Of a stretch of 5,936 nucleotides of DNA, positions 1 through 5,374 are shown piece by piece; the first letter of the stretch is position 1, and each line of letters begins with the position of its first letter. Source of the DNA: Hyphomicrobiales bacterium (GTDB taxonomy: Bacteria > Pseudomonadota > Alphaproteobacteria > Rhizobiales > Devosiaceae); NCBI GenBank assembly GCA_015487515.1, contig WFPQ01000165.1:1-5936 (forward strand). The letters run 5' to 3'. Position numbers and translations under genes: made by a program. The notes beneath the pieces are model-generated. The model searched no databases, was not told the origin of the DNA, and saw only the letters and a list, made by a program, of their open reading frames with translations.

Positions 1-956
1 GTCAGATATTCATCCAGCCCCTCCTGGCCATGCTCGCGCAATGGCTGGCGCAGGTCCAGGCGGTTTTCCCGGCCAAGGCACAGGTAAAGCAGTCCGGTGC
101 AGGTTAGTCTTACCCGGTTGCAGCTTTCGCAAAAATTGTGGCTCATGGGGGTGATGAATCCCACCCGGCCGCCTGTTTCCTTGAGTTTTACGTAGCGGGC
201 CGGGCCTGCGCTCCTGTGGCCGGTCTTTTCCAGGCTGAACCGTTTTGCCAGTTCGTCGCGTACCTCGCGCAGGGAGAGGAATTTCCTGCGTCTTTCTTCA
301 AGGTCTTCTCCCTCGAACACCTGTCCCATTGGCATTTCCTCTATCAGGGTCAGGTCGAAACCGCGCCCGTGGGCCCAGCGTATCATCGGTATGATTTCCT
401 GATCGTTGAAACCGCGTATTGCCACCATGTTCAATTTTATTTTCAGTCCGGCCGCATCCGCCGCATCTATTCCTTCCAGAACCTGTTTCAACTTTCCCCG
501 CCGGGTAATCCTGGTGAATTTTTCGCTGTCTTTCGTATCCAGTGATATGTTTACGCGCCTTATTCCGTTATCCGCCAGTTGCCGGGCATGGCGTTTCAAC
601 TGGCTGCCATTGGTCGTAAGGGTCAGTTCATCCAGCGAGCCGTTGGCCAGGTTTTTCGAAATTCTTTCGACCAGGCTCATTATGTCCTTTCGTACCAGGG
701 GTTCGCCGCCGGTCAGGCGGATCTTTTTCACCCCCCGCCTGATGAAGGTCTGGGTTATCTGGCAAAGTTCCTCGAAGGACAATATGTCCTTCTTGGGCAG
801 AAATCTCATGTTTTCCGACATGCAGTAGGTGCAGCGGAAATCGCAGCGATCGGTGACCGAAACCCTCAGATAGGTGACCTGGCGTCCGAAATTGTCGACC
901 AGTGGCCTCGTTGCCGTTTCGTTGTCGGGTTCTGCAATTATCGCTTCTCCGGTCAT
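1..956 (-). CDS. moaA: GTP 3',8-cyclase MoaA (3' end cut by window edge)
   Basis: This is the cytoplasmic radical-SAM enzyme for the first step of molybdenum cofactor synthesis. With MoaC it converts GTP to cyclic pyranopterin monophosphate. I translated 318 residues by hand. The N-terminal [4Fe-4S] cluster motif is Cys38-x3-Cys42-x2-Cys45 ([12 protein letters not shown]). The SAM-binding GGEP motif is at residues 83-86. The MoaA-specific second cluster ligands are Cys276-x2-Cys279-x13-Cys293 ([13 protein letters not shown]...C). MoaA is usually about 330-345 residues, so only the tail, including any terminal Gly-Gly, lies outside the window. The ATG at 956 is the only start after an in-frame stop seven codons upstream; no good Shine-Dalgarno sequence precedes it. 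Of 19 visible Ile codons, 12 are ATA. The nearest upstream gene, the L,D-transpeptidase, lies 384 bp away, so moaA probably has its own promoter. The identification is very secure. Confidence 0.97.
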   Translation of the reverse strand, partial: MTGEAIIAEPDNETATRPLVDNFGRQVTYLRVSVTDRCDFRCTYCMSENMRFLPKKDILSFEELCQITQTFIRRGVKKIRLTGGEPLVRKDIMSLVERISKNLANGSLDELTLTTNGSQLKRHARQLADNGIRRVNISLDTKDSEKFTRITRRGKLKQVLEGIDAADAAGLKIKLNMVAIRGFNDQEIIPMIRWAHGRGFDLTLIEEMPMGQVFEGEDLEERRRKFLSLREVRDELAKRFSLEKTGHRSAGPARYVKLKETGGRVGFITPMSHNFCESCNRVRLTCTGLLYLCLGRENRLDLRQPLREHGQEGLDEYL

Positions 957-1020
957 TTTATGATTGGCCGCATGTCATCATCATTCATGTGGATCGTTCC
1001 TTTGTCTGGTACTCGTGTAA

Positions 1021-1064
1021 CCGGCATGCCCGTGCGGACATGCCGGCATGGGCACCTCCGCACG
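1021..1064. promoter_or_regulatory. Interlocked inverted repeats, possible structured leader RNA
   Basis: Two perfect 8-bp inverted repeats interlock here. CCGGCATG at 1021-1028 pairs with CATGCCGG at 1039-1046. CGTGCGGA at 1031-1038 pairs with TCCGCACG at 1057-1064. A 12-bp perfect palindrome, CATGCCGGCATG, lies at 1039-1050. The arms alternate A-B-A'-B', so the stems are either mutually exclusive or form a pseudoknot. The cluster is 65-108 bases upstream of the moaA start, a position where leader RNA control such as a molybdenum-cofactor riboswitch can occur. I could not match it to that riboswitch consensus. The pairing is seen; the function is unknown. Confidence 0.45.
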
Positions 1065-1100
1065 AAACGCCAGCATGGACATATCCGCATTCCAGGGATT

Positions 1101-1113
1101 TGCCAAATTGGCA
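1101..1113. promoter_or_regulatory. 13-bp palindrome, candidate operator for moaA
   Basis: TGCCAA-A-TTGGCA is a perfect palindrome with 6-bp arms and a 1-bp centre. On the minus strand its distal half reads TTGGCA, four or five matches to a -35 box. It is followed after 17 bp by TATGTC (1078-1083), a poor -10 box. If this is the moaA promoter, a repressor bound at the palindrome would cover the -35 element. The palindrome is certain; the promoter and operator roles are inference. Confidence 0.3.
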
Positions 1114-1201
1114 GGTAGTCAACCCTGGCAGCCGGTCAATCGTGCGGTCCGGCCCGCGACCTCAGAACCGCAGTCCCGCCCCTGTCCGCCCATCACCTGC
1201 A

Positions 1202-1229
1202 GATCCCGGCCTCCGGATCCCGGCGCCCG
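1202..1229. repeat. 14-bp tandem duplication (2 copies)
   Basis: GATCCCGGCCTCCG (1202-1215) is followed directly by GATCCCGGCGCCCG (1216-1229), identical at 12 of 14 positions. It lies in noncoding DNA between moaA and the L,D-transpeptidase. Confidence 0.75.
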
Positions 1230-1282
1230 GCCTGCCGGTTTTTGCCTGCTGTCCGTTTTTCCCGATGTCTCCGGGTCTTGAG

Positions 1283-1298
1283 GTCTGCTTTTGCAGAC
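1283..1298 (-). terminator. Hairpin downstream of the L,D-transpeptidase gene
   Basis: On the minus strand GTCTGC-AAAA-GCAGAC forms a perfect 6-bp stem with a 4-base loop, starting 43 bases after the transpeptidase stop. No uridine tract follows, so this is not a classical intrinsic terminator. It may protect the 3' end or mark a factor-dependent stop. Confidence 0.3.
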
Positions 1299-1340
1299 AC
1301 GGCCCGGCCAAACGGAATCCCCTTGTGCAGATGCCCTGAC

Positions 1341-1934
1341 CTAATATTGCACCACCACCAGGGCGCCGACCGGGACCCTTTCATAAAGATCGATGACGTC
1401 TTCATTGAGCAATCTTATGCATCCTGAAGAAACCGCATTGCCAATGGATGCCACATCAGAGGTTCCATGCAGCCGGTAAAGGGTGGTTCCGATATAAAGA
1501 GCGCGGGCTCCAAGGGGGTTGTCGATGCCGCCGGGCATGTAGGCGGGCAGTCCCGGCTGCCGCTTGCGCATGGCGGCCGGAGGGGTCCAGCCCGGCCATT
1601 CGGCCTTGCGGGTTATGCGGTTGGTGCCTTCCCACTGAAAGCCTTCACGGCCAACCCCGACCCCGTATCTGAGGGCCTTGCCATCTTCCAATATCAGGTA
1701 CAGGAAGCGGTCGCTCTGATCCACCAGGACCGAGCCGACCGGCAGGTCGGATTCAAAGTCCACTATCTGGCGGACATATGGATTCTTTCTTCTTACGTTT
1801 ACGGACTTGCTTTCTTCTTCCCATATGTTGGTATCGGGATTGAAAACCAGGGCAGCATTTGCCGGAGTTGCCATGGTCAACATGGCCAGGGCCCCCAGCA
1901 CTACCATTAAGATTGATTTGATTGACCTGTTCAT
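1341..1934 (-). CDS. Secreted L,D-transpeptidase, YkuD (ErfK/YbiS/YcfS/YnhG) family
   Basis: This exported enzyme is expected to act on peptidoglycan in the periplasm. It would form 3-3 crosslinks or attach proteins to diaminopimelate through a catalytic cysteine. From the chosen start it has 197 residues. Residues 1-27 form a signal peptide: a basic MNRSIK start, a hydrophobic core and a likely cleavage after Ala-Asn-Ala27. The YkuD signature is HGT at 156-158 and SSGCIR at 169-174, with Cys172 as the nucleophile. The sequence AYMPGGIDNPLGARALYIG is typical of the family. A start at 1979 is also open, but it would put 15 polar residues before the signal peptide and lies inside a tandem repeat. 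The ATG at 1934 has an AGGA ribosome binding site eight bases upstream. The gene is divergent from rpiA. The particular reaction (crosslinking, lipoprotein attachment or other) cannot be told from sequence. Confidence 0.93.
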   Translation of the reverse strand: MNRSIKSILMVVLGALAMLTMATPANAALVFNPDTNIWEEESKSVNVRRKNPYVRQIVDFESDLPVGSVLVDQSDRFLYLILEDGKALRYGVGVGREGFQWEGTNRITRKAEWPGWTPPAAMRKRQPGLPAYMPGGIDNPLGARALYIGTTLYRLHGTSDVASIGNAVSSGCIRLLNEDVIDLYERVPVGALVVVQY

Positions 1935-1942
1935 GTTCGTAT

Positions 1943-1946
1943 TCCT
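1943..1946 (-). promoter_or_regulatory. Ribosome binding site deciding the L,D-transpeptidase start
   Basis: On the minus strand AGGA stands eight bases before the ATG at 1934, good spacing for initiation. The upstream in-frame ATG at 1979 has no such site. This supports the shorter protein that begins directly with the signal peptide. Confidence 0.7.
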
Positions 1947-1954
1947 GTCTGTTT

Positions 1955-1992
1955 CCCCATGGTCCGCAATTATCCCCATGGTCCGTAATTAC
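1955..1992. repeat. 19-bp tandem duplication (2 copies)
   Basis: CCCCATGGTCCGCAATTAT (1955-1973) is followed without a gap by CCCCATGGTCCGTAATTAC (1974-1992), identical at 17 of 19 positions. It starts 21 bp upstream of the transpeptidase start. It therefore overlaps the likely 5' untranslated region or promoter of that gene. Confidence 0.85.
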
Positions 1993-2015
1993 TTGCCGGT
2001 GTTGGCAGGGCAAGT
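1991..2015. promoter_or_regulatory. 7-bp inverted repeat, candidate operator
   Basis: ACTTGCC (1991-1997) and GGCAAGT (2009-2015) are perfect inverted copies separated by 11 bp, giving centres 18 bp apart, a spacing suited to a dimeric regulator. On the minus strand TTGCCC at its distal edge could act as a weak -35 box for the transpeptidase gene. The repeat is seen; the role is inferred. Confidence 0.3.
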
Positions 2016-2040
2016 TTCCGATTCCCGTTTTAGACCTTTA

Positions 2041-2053
2041 TCCAGTTACTGGA
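2041..2053. promoter_or_regulatory. 13-bp palindrome, candidate operator
   Basis: TCCAGT-T-ACTGGA is a perfect palindrome with 6-bp arms and a 1-bp centre. It lies between the divergent L,D-transpeptidase and rpiA genes. A protein bound here could affect either gene. Confidence 0.3.
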
Positions 2054-2104
2054 AAGTATTTGTTGCAAAAAAGCCCTTCGTATTTCTTGGGCATGCCAAT
2101 CCTT

Positions 2105-2128
2105 TCAGGTGTCTTGTCAGGTGTCTTG
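2105..2128. repeat. 12-bp perfect tandem duplication (2 copies)
   Basis: TCAGGTGTCTTG occurs twice back to back (2105-2116 and 2117-2128) with no mismatch, about 150 bp upstream of rpiA. The perfect identity suggests a recent duplication. Confidence 0.85.
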
Positions 2129-2278
2129 CTGGTTTGTCCCGGCCGGATGGCTGGATGAAAGTTTGCTCTGCCTCTCCCGGATTGCACAAAATATCCTGTC
2201 ACTTCAAAAAGGTTTTGCCAACCGGTACAATTCATGAAAAAACGTCTGGCACCTGAAAATCCCTGTGGATGGCTCGAA

Positions 2279-2995
2279 ATGGATGATCTCAAAAGGCTGG
2301 CTGCCGAGGCGGCCATGGCCGAACTGGATATGGTCGGCAGCAATCTTTCGCCCGGGGACAGGCTGCGCATAGGTCTTGGAACCGGATCCACGGCCCGTCA
2401 TTTCGTTGATCTTTTGGGCCGGAGGGTGGCCGGTGGCCTTGAGTGTATTTGCGTGCCCACTTCTGCCCGGACTGCCCGGCAGGCTCAATCCCTTGCCATT
2501 CCCCTTGCCGATCTGGAGCAGACCGGGCGCCTGCACATAACCGTTGATGGAACCGATGAGATTGCCCCCGACATGTCACTGATCAAGGGGGGAGGGGGCG
2601 CCCTGCTGCGGGAAAAGATAGTTGCCGCCGCTTCCGACAGGATGGTGGTGATTGCCGACGAGGGCAAGCGGGTCGAATTCCTGGGTACCTTTCCCCTGCC
2701 CATAGAAGTAAATTCCTTTGGTCTTTCTGCCACCAGGGATGCCATTGCAGGGCTTATGGAAAAACTTGGCCTGGAGCCCAGGATAAGCCTCAGGCTCTCT
2801 CCGGACCAAAAACCGTTTGTAACCGATGGTTCCCACCTTATAATGGATGCATGTTTTGGCCGCATTTGCGATGCAATAGGCCTTTCAGGGGAATTGCTGG
2901 AGATTCCGGGGGTCGTGCAGCATGGTCTTTTTCTGAACCTGTGCCAGGTTGCCTATCTTGCCGGCCCCGGTGGCGTCAGCAGGCTTGAACCATGA
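2279..2995 (+). CDS. rpiA: Ribose-5-phosphate isomerase A
   Basis: This cytoplasmic enzyme of the non-oxidative pentose phosphate pathway interconverts ribose 5-phosphate and ribulose 5-phosphate. The phosphate-binding GTGSTA lies at residues 34-39. The catalytic DGTDE holds Asp90 and Asp93 (many homologues have Ala instead of the Thr). KGGGGALLRE contains Lys103 and Glu112. These four residues keep exactly the spacing of Asp81, Asp84, Lys94 and Glu103 in the E. coli enzyme. The C-terminal segment IPGVVQHGLFLN is also typical. I chose the ATG at 2279 (238 residues) because homologues begin near MDDLKRLAAEAAM. An in-frame ATG at 2234 would add 15 unconserved residues, and neither start has a strong ribosome binding site. 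The stop codon overlaps the first ATG (ATGA) of a threefold repeat leading into the DUF2059 gene, so the two are probably co-transcribed. Confidence 0.96.
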   Translation: MDDLKRLAAEAAMAELDMVGSNLSPGDRLRIGLGTGSTARHFVDLLGRRVAGGLECICVPTSARTARQAQSLAIPLADLEQTGRLHITVDGTDEIAPDMSLIKGGGGALLREKIVAAASDRMVVIADEGKRVEFLGTFPLPIEVNSFGLSATRDAIAGLMEKLGLEPRISLRLSPDQKPFVTDGSHLIMDACFGRICDAIGLSGELLEIPGVVQHGLFLNLCQVAYLAGPGGVSRLEP

Positions 2996-3041
2996 GCATG
3001 AATTGACCATGAGCATGAGAATTGACCATGAGCATGAATTG
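2990..3041 (+). repeat. 17-bp tandem repeat (3 copies) spanning the rpiA stop
   Basis: The unit CCATGAGCATGAATTGA occurs at 2990-3006. It recurs at 3007-3025 with a 2-base insertion (GA) and at 3026-3041 lacking the last base. A partial TGAGCATG follows at 3042-3049. The first copy includes the final Pro codon and stop of rpiA. Each copy carries ATGAGCATG, so the array creates several possible start codons in different frames. Confidence 0.88.
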
Positions 3042-3063
3042 TGAGCATGCCGGGATATGGATT

Positions 3064-3067
3064 AGGA
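3064..3067 (+). promoter_or_regulatory. Ribosome binding site deciding the DUF2059 start
   Basis: AGGA stands eight bases before the ATG at 3076, the same motif and spacing as for the L,D-transpeptidase. The in-frame starts further upstream (TTG 3022, ATG 3028, ATG 3034) lie in the tandem repeat and have no such site. Confidence 0.65.
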
Positions 3068-3075
3068 TTTTCAAT

Positions 3076-3597
3076 ATGACACACATTAAGTTCGACGGGT
3101 TTTTCAAGGCTTTTCTGGCGGTGATGGCCGCCTTTGCCATGGGGGTCGGTCTTCAGTCTCCGGCCAGTTCGCAAGAGCTTTCTCCAGAACGCATCGCCCT
3201 TGCCCGCCAATATGTCGACATAACCGACAATGCCCAGATTTTCGAGACCACGATTTTGCGTACCGGCATTGAAACCATGCGCACCCTGGTATCTCAAAAT
3301 CCCGACCTGGCCGAGGATGTCAGCGCTGCAATCGGGGTGGTCATCGAGGCCTATTCCGAACGCAAGGACGAGCTTTTCGACCAGTTCGCCCGGATTTATG
3401 CCCAGCGTTTCAGCGAGGATGAACTGCGCGAGATCGTTGCCTTTTATCAAACCGATGTCGGCAAGAAACTGGCTTCCAGTAATGGGGACATCAACACGGA
3501 GCTCTCGACCGTCATGCAGATATACCAGAGCAATCTTGACATCGAGTTCTTTGCCAAGGTCAGGGCCGAATTGCGGGCAAATGGTATCGATATCTAG
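3076..3597 (+). CDS. Secreted DUF2059-domain protein
   Basis: This 173-residue protein has an N-terminal signal peptide: FFKAFLAVMAAFAMGVGL as core, with cleavage probably around Ala30-Gln33. A DUF2059 domain fills the rest. Typical features are SPERIALARQYVD (about 36-48), NPDLAEDV, the ELREIVAFYQTDVGKKL block (FY at 123-124, Gly129) and a helical, charged character throughout. DUF2059 has no established biochemical function; the protein is expected in the periplasm or loosely at the outer membrane. The ATG at 3076 has an AGGA site and puts the signal peptide at the N terminus. Starts at 3022 or 3028 would add 16-18 residues encoded partly by the tandem repeat. It sits 80 bp after rpiA and 333 bp before gor. 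That order recurs in alphaproteobacteria, which hints at shared regulation but does not reveal the role. Confidence 0.88.
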   Translation: MTHIKFDGFFKAFLAVMAAFAMGVGLQSPASSQELSPERIALARQYVDITDNAQIFETTILRTGIETMRTLVSQNPDLAEDVSAAIGVVIEAYSERKDELFDQFARIYAQRFSEDELREIVAFYQTDVGKKLASSNGDINTELSTVMQIYQSNLDIEFFAKVRAELRANGIDI

Positions 3598-3642
3598 CCC
3601 CTTTGCAGTTGGTTCCGGCTCCCGCGGGTTTTGAACTGCCCC

Positions 3643-3666
3643 GGCGGGTTCATGCCTGCACCCGCC
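3643..3666 (+). terminator. GC-rich hairpin after the DUF2059 gene
   Basis: GGCGGGT (3643-3649) pairs perfectly with ACCCGCC (3660-3666) around a 10-base loop, starting 46 bases after the DUF2059 stop. No T-run follows, so it is at best a factor-dependent terminator or a 3'-end stabiliser. Confidence 0.3.
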
Positions 3667-3680
3667 TGCCCCTGCCTGCC
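3654..3680. repeat. 10-bp tandem repeat (2.7 copies)
   Basis: GCCTGCACCC, GCCTGCCCCT and GCCTGCC follow one another directly. Each starts with GCCTGC, and the second copy differs from the first at two positions. It is noncoding DNA. Confidence 0.65.
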
Positions 3681-3854
3681 AGTGATGACCGCCCGGGATG
3701 ACCGCTATGAGCTGTTCCATGGCTCCCCTGATGGCCTCTGTGCTTGTGCGGGGCCGTTTTTTGTGGCAAGCGCTATTTCCCGTGAAATGACATTTGCTTG
3801 ATCCGGCCTGCCATCGGCAAAATACACCGATTGGCAAGAGGCATCAGTTCGGGA

Positions 3855-3911
3855 ATCATTCAGCGGGCGGGAGTCTGCCGACAGTTCCTGTCGGCAATGA
3901 TCATCAGCGGG
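3855..3911. promoter_or_regulatory. Direct repeat flanking a 9-bp hairpin upstream of gor
   Basis: TGCCGACAG (3876-3884) and CTGTCGGCA (3888-3896) form a perfect 9-bp stem with a 3-base TTC loop. No T-run follows, so it is not a terminator. It is flanked by ATCATTCAGCGGG (3855-3867) and ATCATCAGCGGG (3900-3911), which match apart from one extra T. The hairpin ends 34 bases before the gor ATG. It could be a dimer-binding operator or a structure in the gor 5' untranslated region. The arrangement is seen; the regulator is unknown. Confidence 0.45.
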
Positions 3912-3930
3912 ATATCAGAGGTGAACGACA

Positions 3931-5307
3931 ATGGCAAAATCCTATGACCTTTTGGTGATTGGCGGCGGCTCGGGCGGAGTTCGCGCTGCCAGGGTTGCGG
4001 CCGGGTTTGGTGCCCGGGTGTGCGTGGTCGAGGAGTACCGCCTTGGCGGCACCTGCGTCATTCGGGGTTGCGTGCCAAAGAAGCTGTTTTCCTATGCGGC
4101 GGGTTTTTCCTCCCTGTTTGACATTGCCCCGAGCTTTGGCTGGTCGGTCAAGGCCGGTTTTGACTGGGCCACCCTTATGGCCAACAAGGACAGGGAGATC
4201 GCCAGGCTAGAAAAGATCTATGGCTCCCTGCTTTCTTCTTCCGGGGTTGATGTGATTGCGGACCGGGCCGTGATAAAATCCGAAAATTCCGTGACCCTGA
4301 AAAAAACCGGTCAGGTCATAAGCGCCGACAAGATCCTGATTGCCACCGGGGGCAGTCCGTTCATGCCCTCAATTCCCGGTATCGAACATGCCGTTACCTC
4401 CAACGAGGCCTTTGATTTCAAGTCATTGCCCAAATCCATCGTCATTGTTGGCGGCGGTTACATAGCTGTTGAATTTGCCGCCATTTTCAACGGTTTGGGC
4501 GTAGAGACCATACTGGCCTATCGCGGCGCCCAGATATTGCGTGGTTTTGACATGCACCTTCGCGAGGGCCTGGCCGAGGAAATGCAGCACAAGGGTATAA
4601 GGGTCTGCCTTGCCACCCAGCCCGCCGCCATAGAAAAGACCGCCAGGGGCCTTTGTGTCACCTGCACCGACGAGATGCAGATGGATGTGGACCAGGTCAT
4701 GTATGCCACCGGCCGCAGGCCCAATGTCAGGGGGCTTGGTCTTGAGAATGTGGGCATAAGCCTTGGCCGGAACGGGGAAATACCGGTGGATGAATTTTTT
4801 CGCACCTCGGTTCCCTCGATTTTCGCGGTTGGCGATGTCAATGGCCGTGCCGCCCTGACCCCGGTGGCAATTCGCGAGGGGGCAGCCTTTGCCCAGACCC
4901 AGTTCAACGGCAATCCGACAAGGGTTGATCTTTCCATAGTGCCGACGGCGGTATTTTCGGATCCCGAGATCGGCACCCTTGGCCTCAGTGAGGCCGAGGC
5001 CTCCATGGAATATCCCGAACTCAGGGTTTACGTGACCCGGTTCAAGCCCATGATATATTCGTTCATGCCGACCGATACCCGCATGCTCATGAAACTGATC
5101 ACCGATGCCAGGACCGACAGGGTGCTTGGGGTGCATATCATGGGCTCGGGAGCCGCCGAGATGATCCAGCTTGTGGGCATTGCGGTGACCATGGGCGCCA
5201 CCAAGGCCGATTTCGACCGCACCATTGCCGTTCACCCGGTGGCAGCGGAAGAACTGGTGACCATGAAAGAGCCGACCTATGAAATCATCAATGGCGAGCG
5301 CCGCTGA
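3931..5307 (+). CDS. gor: Glutathione-disulfide reductase
   Basis: This cytoplasmic homodimeric flavoenzyme reduces oxidised glutathione with NADPH. It is 458 residues long, close to the E. coli enzyme. FAD binding is shown by GGGSGG at 11-16 and by the second FAD motif around Gly301-Asp302. The redox-active disulfide is Cys42/Cys47 in GGTCVIRGCVPKK. The NADPH fold has GGGYIAVEFA at 174-183, followed by Arg198 and Arg204 in YRGAQILRGFD. These match the NADPH-selecting arginines of E. coli Gor and argue against an NADH-using lipoamide dehydrogenase. The dimer-interface active site HPVAAEE supplies His435 and Glu440. An AGAGGTG ribosome binding site precedes the ATG by about eight bases. Family alternatives such as mercuric or trypanothione reductase fit less well. 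Probably transcribed from its own promoter in the preceding 333 bp, possibly with read-through from rpiA. Confidence 0.96.
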   Translation: MAKSYDLLVIGGGSGGVRAARVAAGFGARVCVVEEYRLGGTCVIRGCVPKKLFSYAAGFSSLFDIAPSFGWSVKAGFDWATLMANKDREIARLEKIYGSLLSSSGVDVIADRAVIKSENSVTLKKTGQVISADKILIATGGSPFMPSIPGIEHAVTSNEAFDFKSLPKSIVIVGGGYIAVEFAAIFNGLGVETILAYRGAQILRGFDMHLREGLAEEMQHKGIRVCLATQPAAIEKTARGLCVTCTDEMQMDVDQVMYATGRRPNVRGLGLENVGISLGRNGEIPVDEFFRTSVPSIFAVGDVNGRAALTPVAIREGAAFAQTQFNGNPTRVDLSIVPTAVFSDPEIGTLGLSEAEASMEYPELRVYVTRFKPMIYSFMPTDTRMLMKLITDARTDRVLGVHIMGSGAAEMIQLVGIAVTMGATKADFDRTIAVHPVAAEELVTMKEPTYEIINGERR

Positions 5308-5317
5308 TTTTTCCGGA

Positions 5318-5337
5318 TCAGGCCGCTTCAGGCCGTT
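5318..5337. repeat. 10-bp tandem duplication (2 copies)
   Basis: TCAGGCCGCT (5318-5327) is followed directly by TCAGGCCGTT (5328-5337), identical at 9 of 10 positions, just after the gor stop. Its GGCC cores can also pair as a short stem, so it may contribute to a 3'-end structure. Confidence 0.6.
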
Positions 5338-5348
5338 CATCCGATACC

Positions 5349-5372
5349 GCCCGCAACAGGGCTGAGTGTTTT
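5349..5372 (+). terminator. Weak candidate terminator of gor
   Basis: GCCC (5349-5352) and GGGC (5359-5362) form a 4-bp stem around a 6-base loop. TTTT follows at 5369-5372 after six other bases. The stem is short and the T-run displaced, so termination here is only a possibility. Confidence 0.2.
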
Positions 5373-5374
5373 AT

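Larger units (their letters stand above)
957..1340. other. Intergenic region, moaA leader side
   Basis: This 384-bp stretch separates two minus-strand genes and holds no convincing gene. It contains a nested palindrome cluster (1021-1064), a 13-bp palindrome (1101-1113), a 14-bp tandem duplication (1202-1229) and a 6-bp-stem hairpin behind the L,D-transpeptidase (1283-1298). Short reading frames on both strands here lack recognisable motifs. No thymine-rich terminator is visible on the minus strand. Confidence 0.7.
1935..2278. other. Divergent intergenic region, L,D-transpeptidase / rpiA
   Basis: This 344-bp region must hold the promoters of both divergent genes. I see no strong -35/-10 pair in either direction. 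It contains a 19-bp tandem duplication (1955-1992), a 7-bp inverted repeat (1991-2015), a 13-bp palindrome (2041-2053) and a perfect 12-bp tandem duplication (2105-2128). No convincing gene lies here. Confidence 0.7.
3598..3930. other. Intergenic region between the DUF2059 gene and gor
   Basis: This 333-bp stretch has no convincing gene. A 294-codon minus-strand frame crosses it but mostly mirrors the DUF2059 gene. In order it contains a GC-rich hairpin (3643-3666) overlapping a 10-bp tandem repeat (3654-3680), and GATGACCGC twice (3684-3692, 3697-3705). These are followed by an imperfect inverted repeat with one bulged base (3809-3817 with 3827-3836) and a strong hairpin before gor. The region probably separates the rpiA transcript from a gor promoter. 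A weak candidate promoter is TTGATC at about 3798 with AATACA 17 bp on. Confidence 0.6.

Noticed and set aside
957..1064. A molybdenum-cofactor riboswitch in the moaA leader
   Set aside because: Position and structure make it tempting, but I could not match the known consensus by eye. I report only the inverted repeats.
138..1118. Overlapping plus-strand reading frames of 135-179 codons
   Set aside because: They are antisense to moaA, whose minus-strand translation carries all cluster and SAM motifs. Their products have no recognisable motif.
1227..1243. CCGG-CCTG-CCGG followed by TTTTT, resembling a plus-strand terminator
   Set aside because: The stem is only 4 bp and no plus-strand gene lies to the left; both neighbouring genes run on the minus strand.
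1935..1979. A longer N terminus for the L,D-transpeptidase starting at 1979
   Set aside because: It would place 15 polar residues before a clear signal peptide, has no ribosome binding site, and is encoded by the 19-bp tandem repeat.
2990..3049. The repeat array as a small CRISPR
   Set aside because: The copies are directly adjacent with no unique spacers, and no cas gene is present.
2953..3837. A 294-codon minus-strand frame across the rpiA end, the DUF2059 gene and part of the following gap
   Set aside because: It is antisense to a convincing DUF2059 gene with a signal peptide and ribosome binding site. The predicted protein has no coherent domain.
4423..5340. A 305-codon minus-strand frame
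   Set aside because: It lies antisense to gor and reflects that gene's codon pattern. Its product is rich in His and Gly without domain features, while gor is complete with all catalytic residues.
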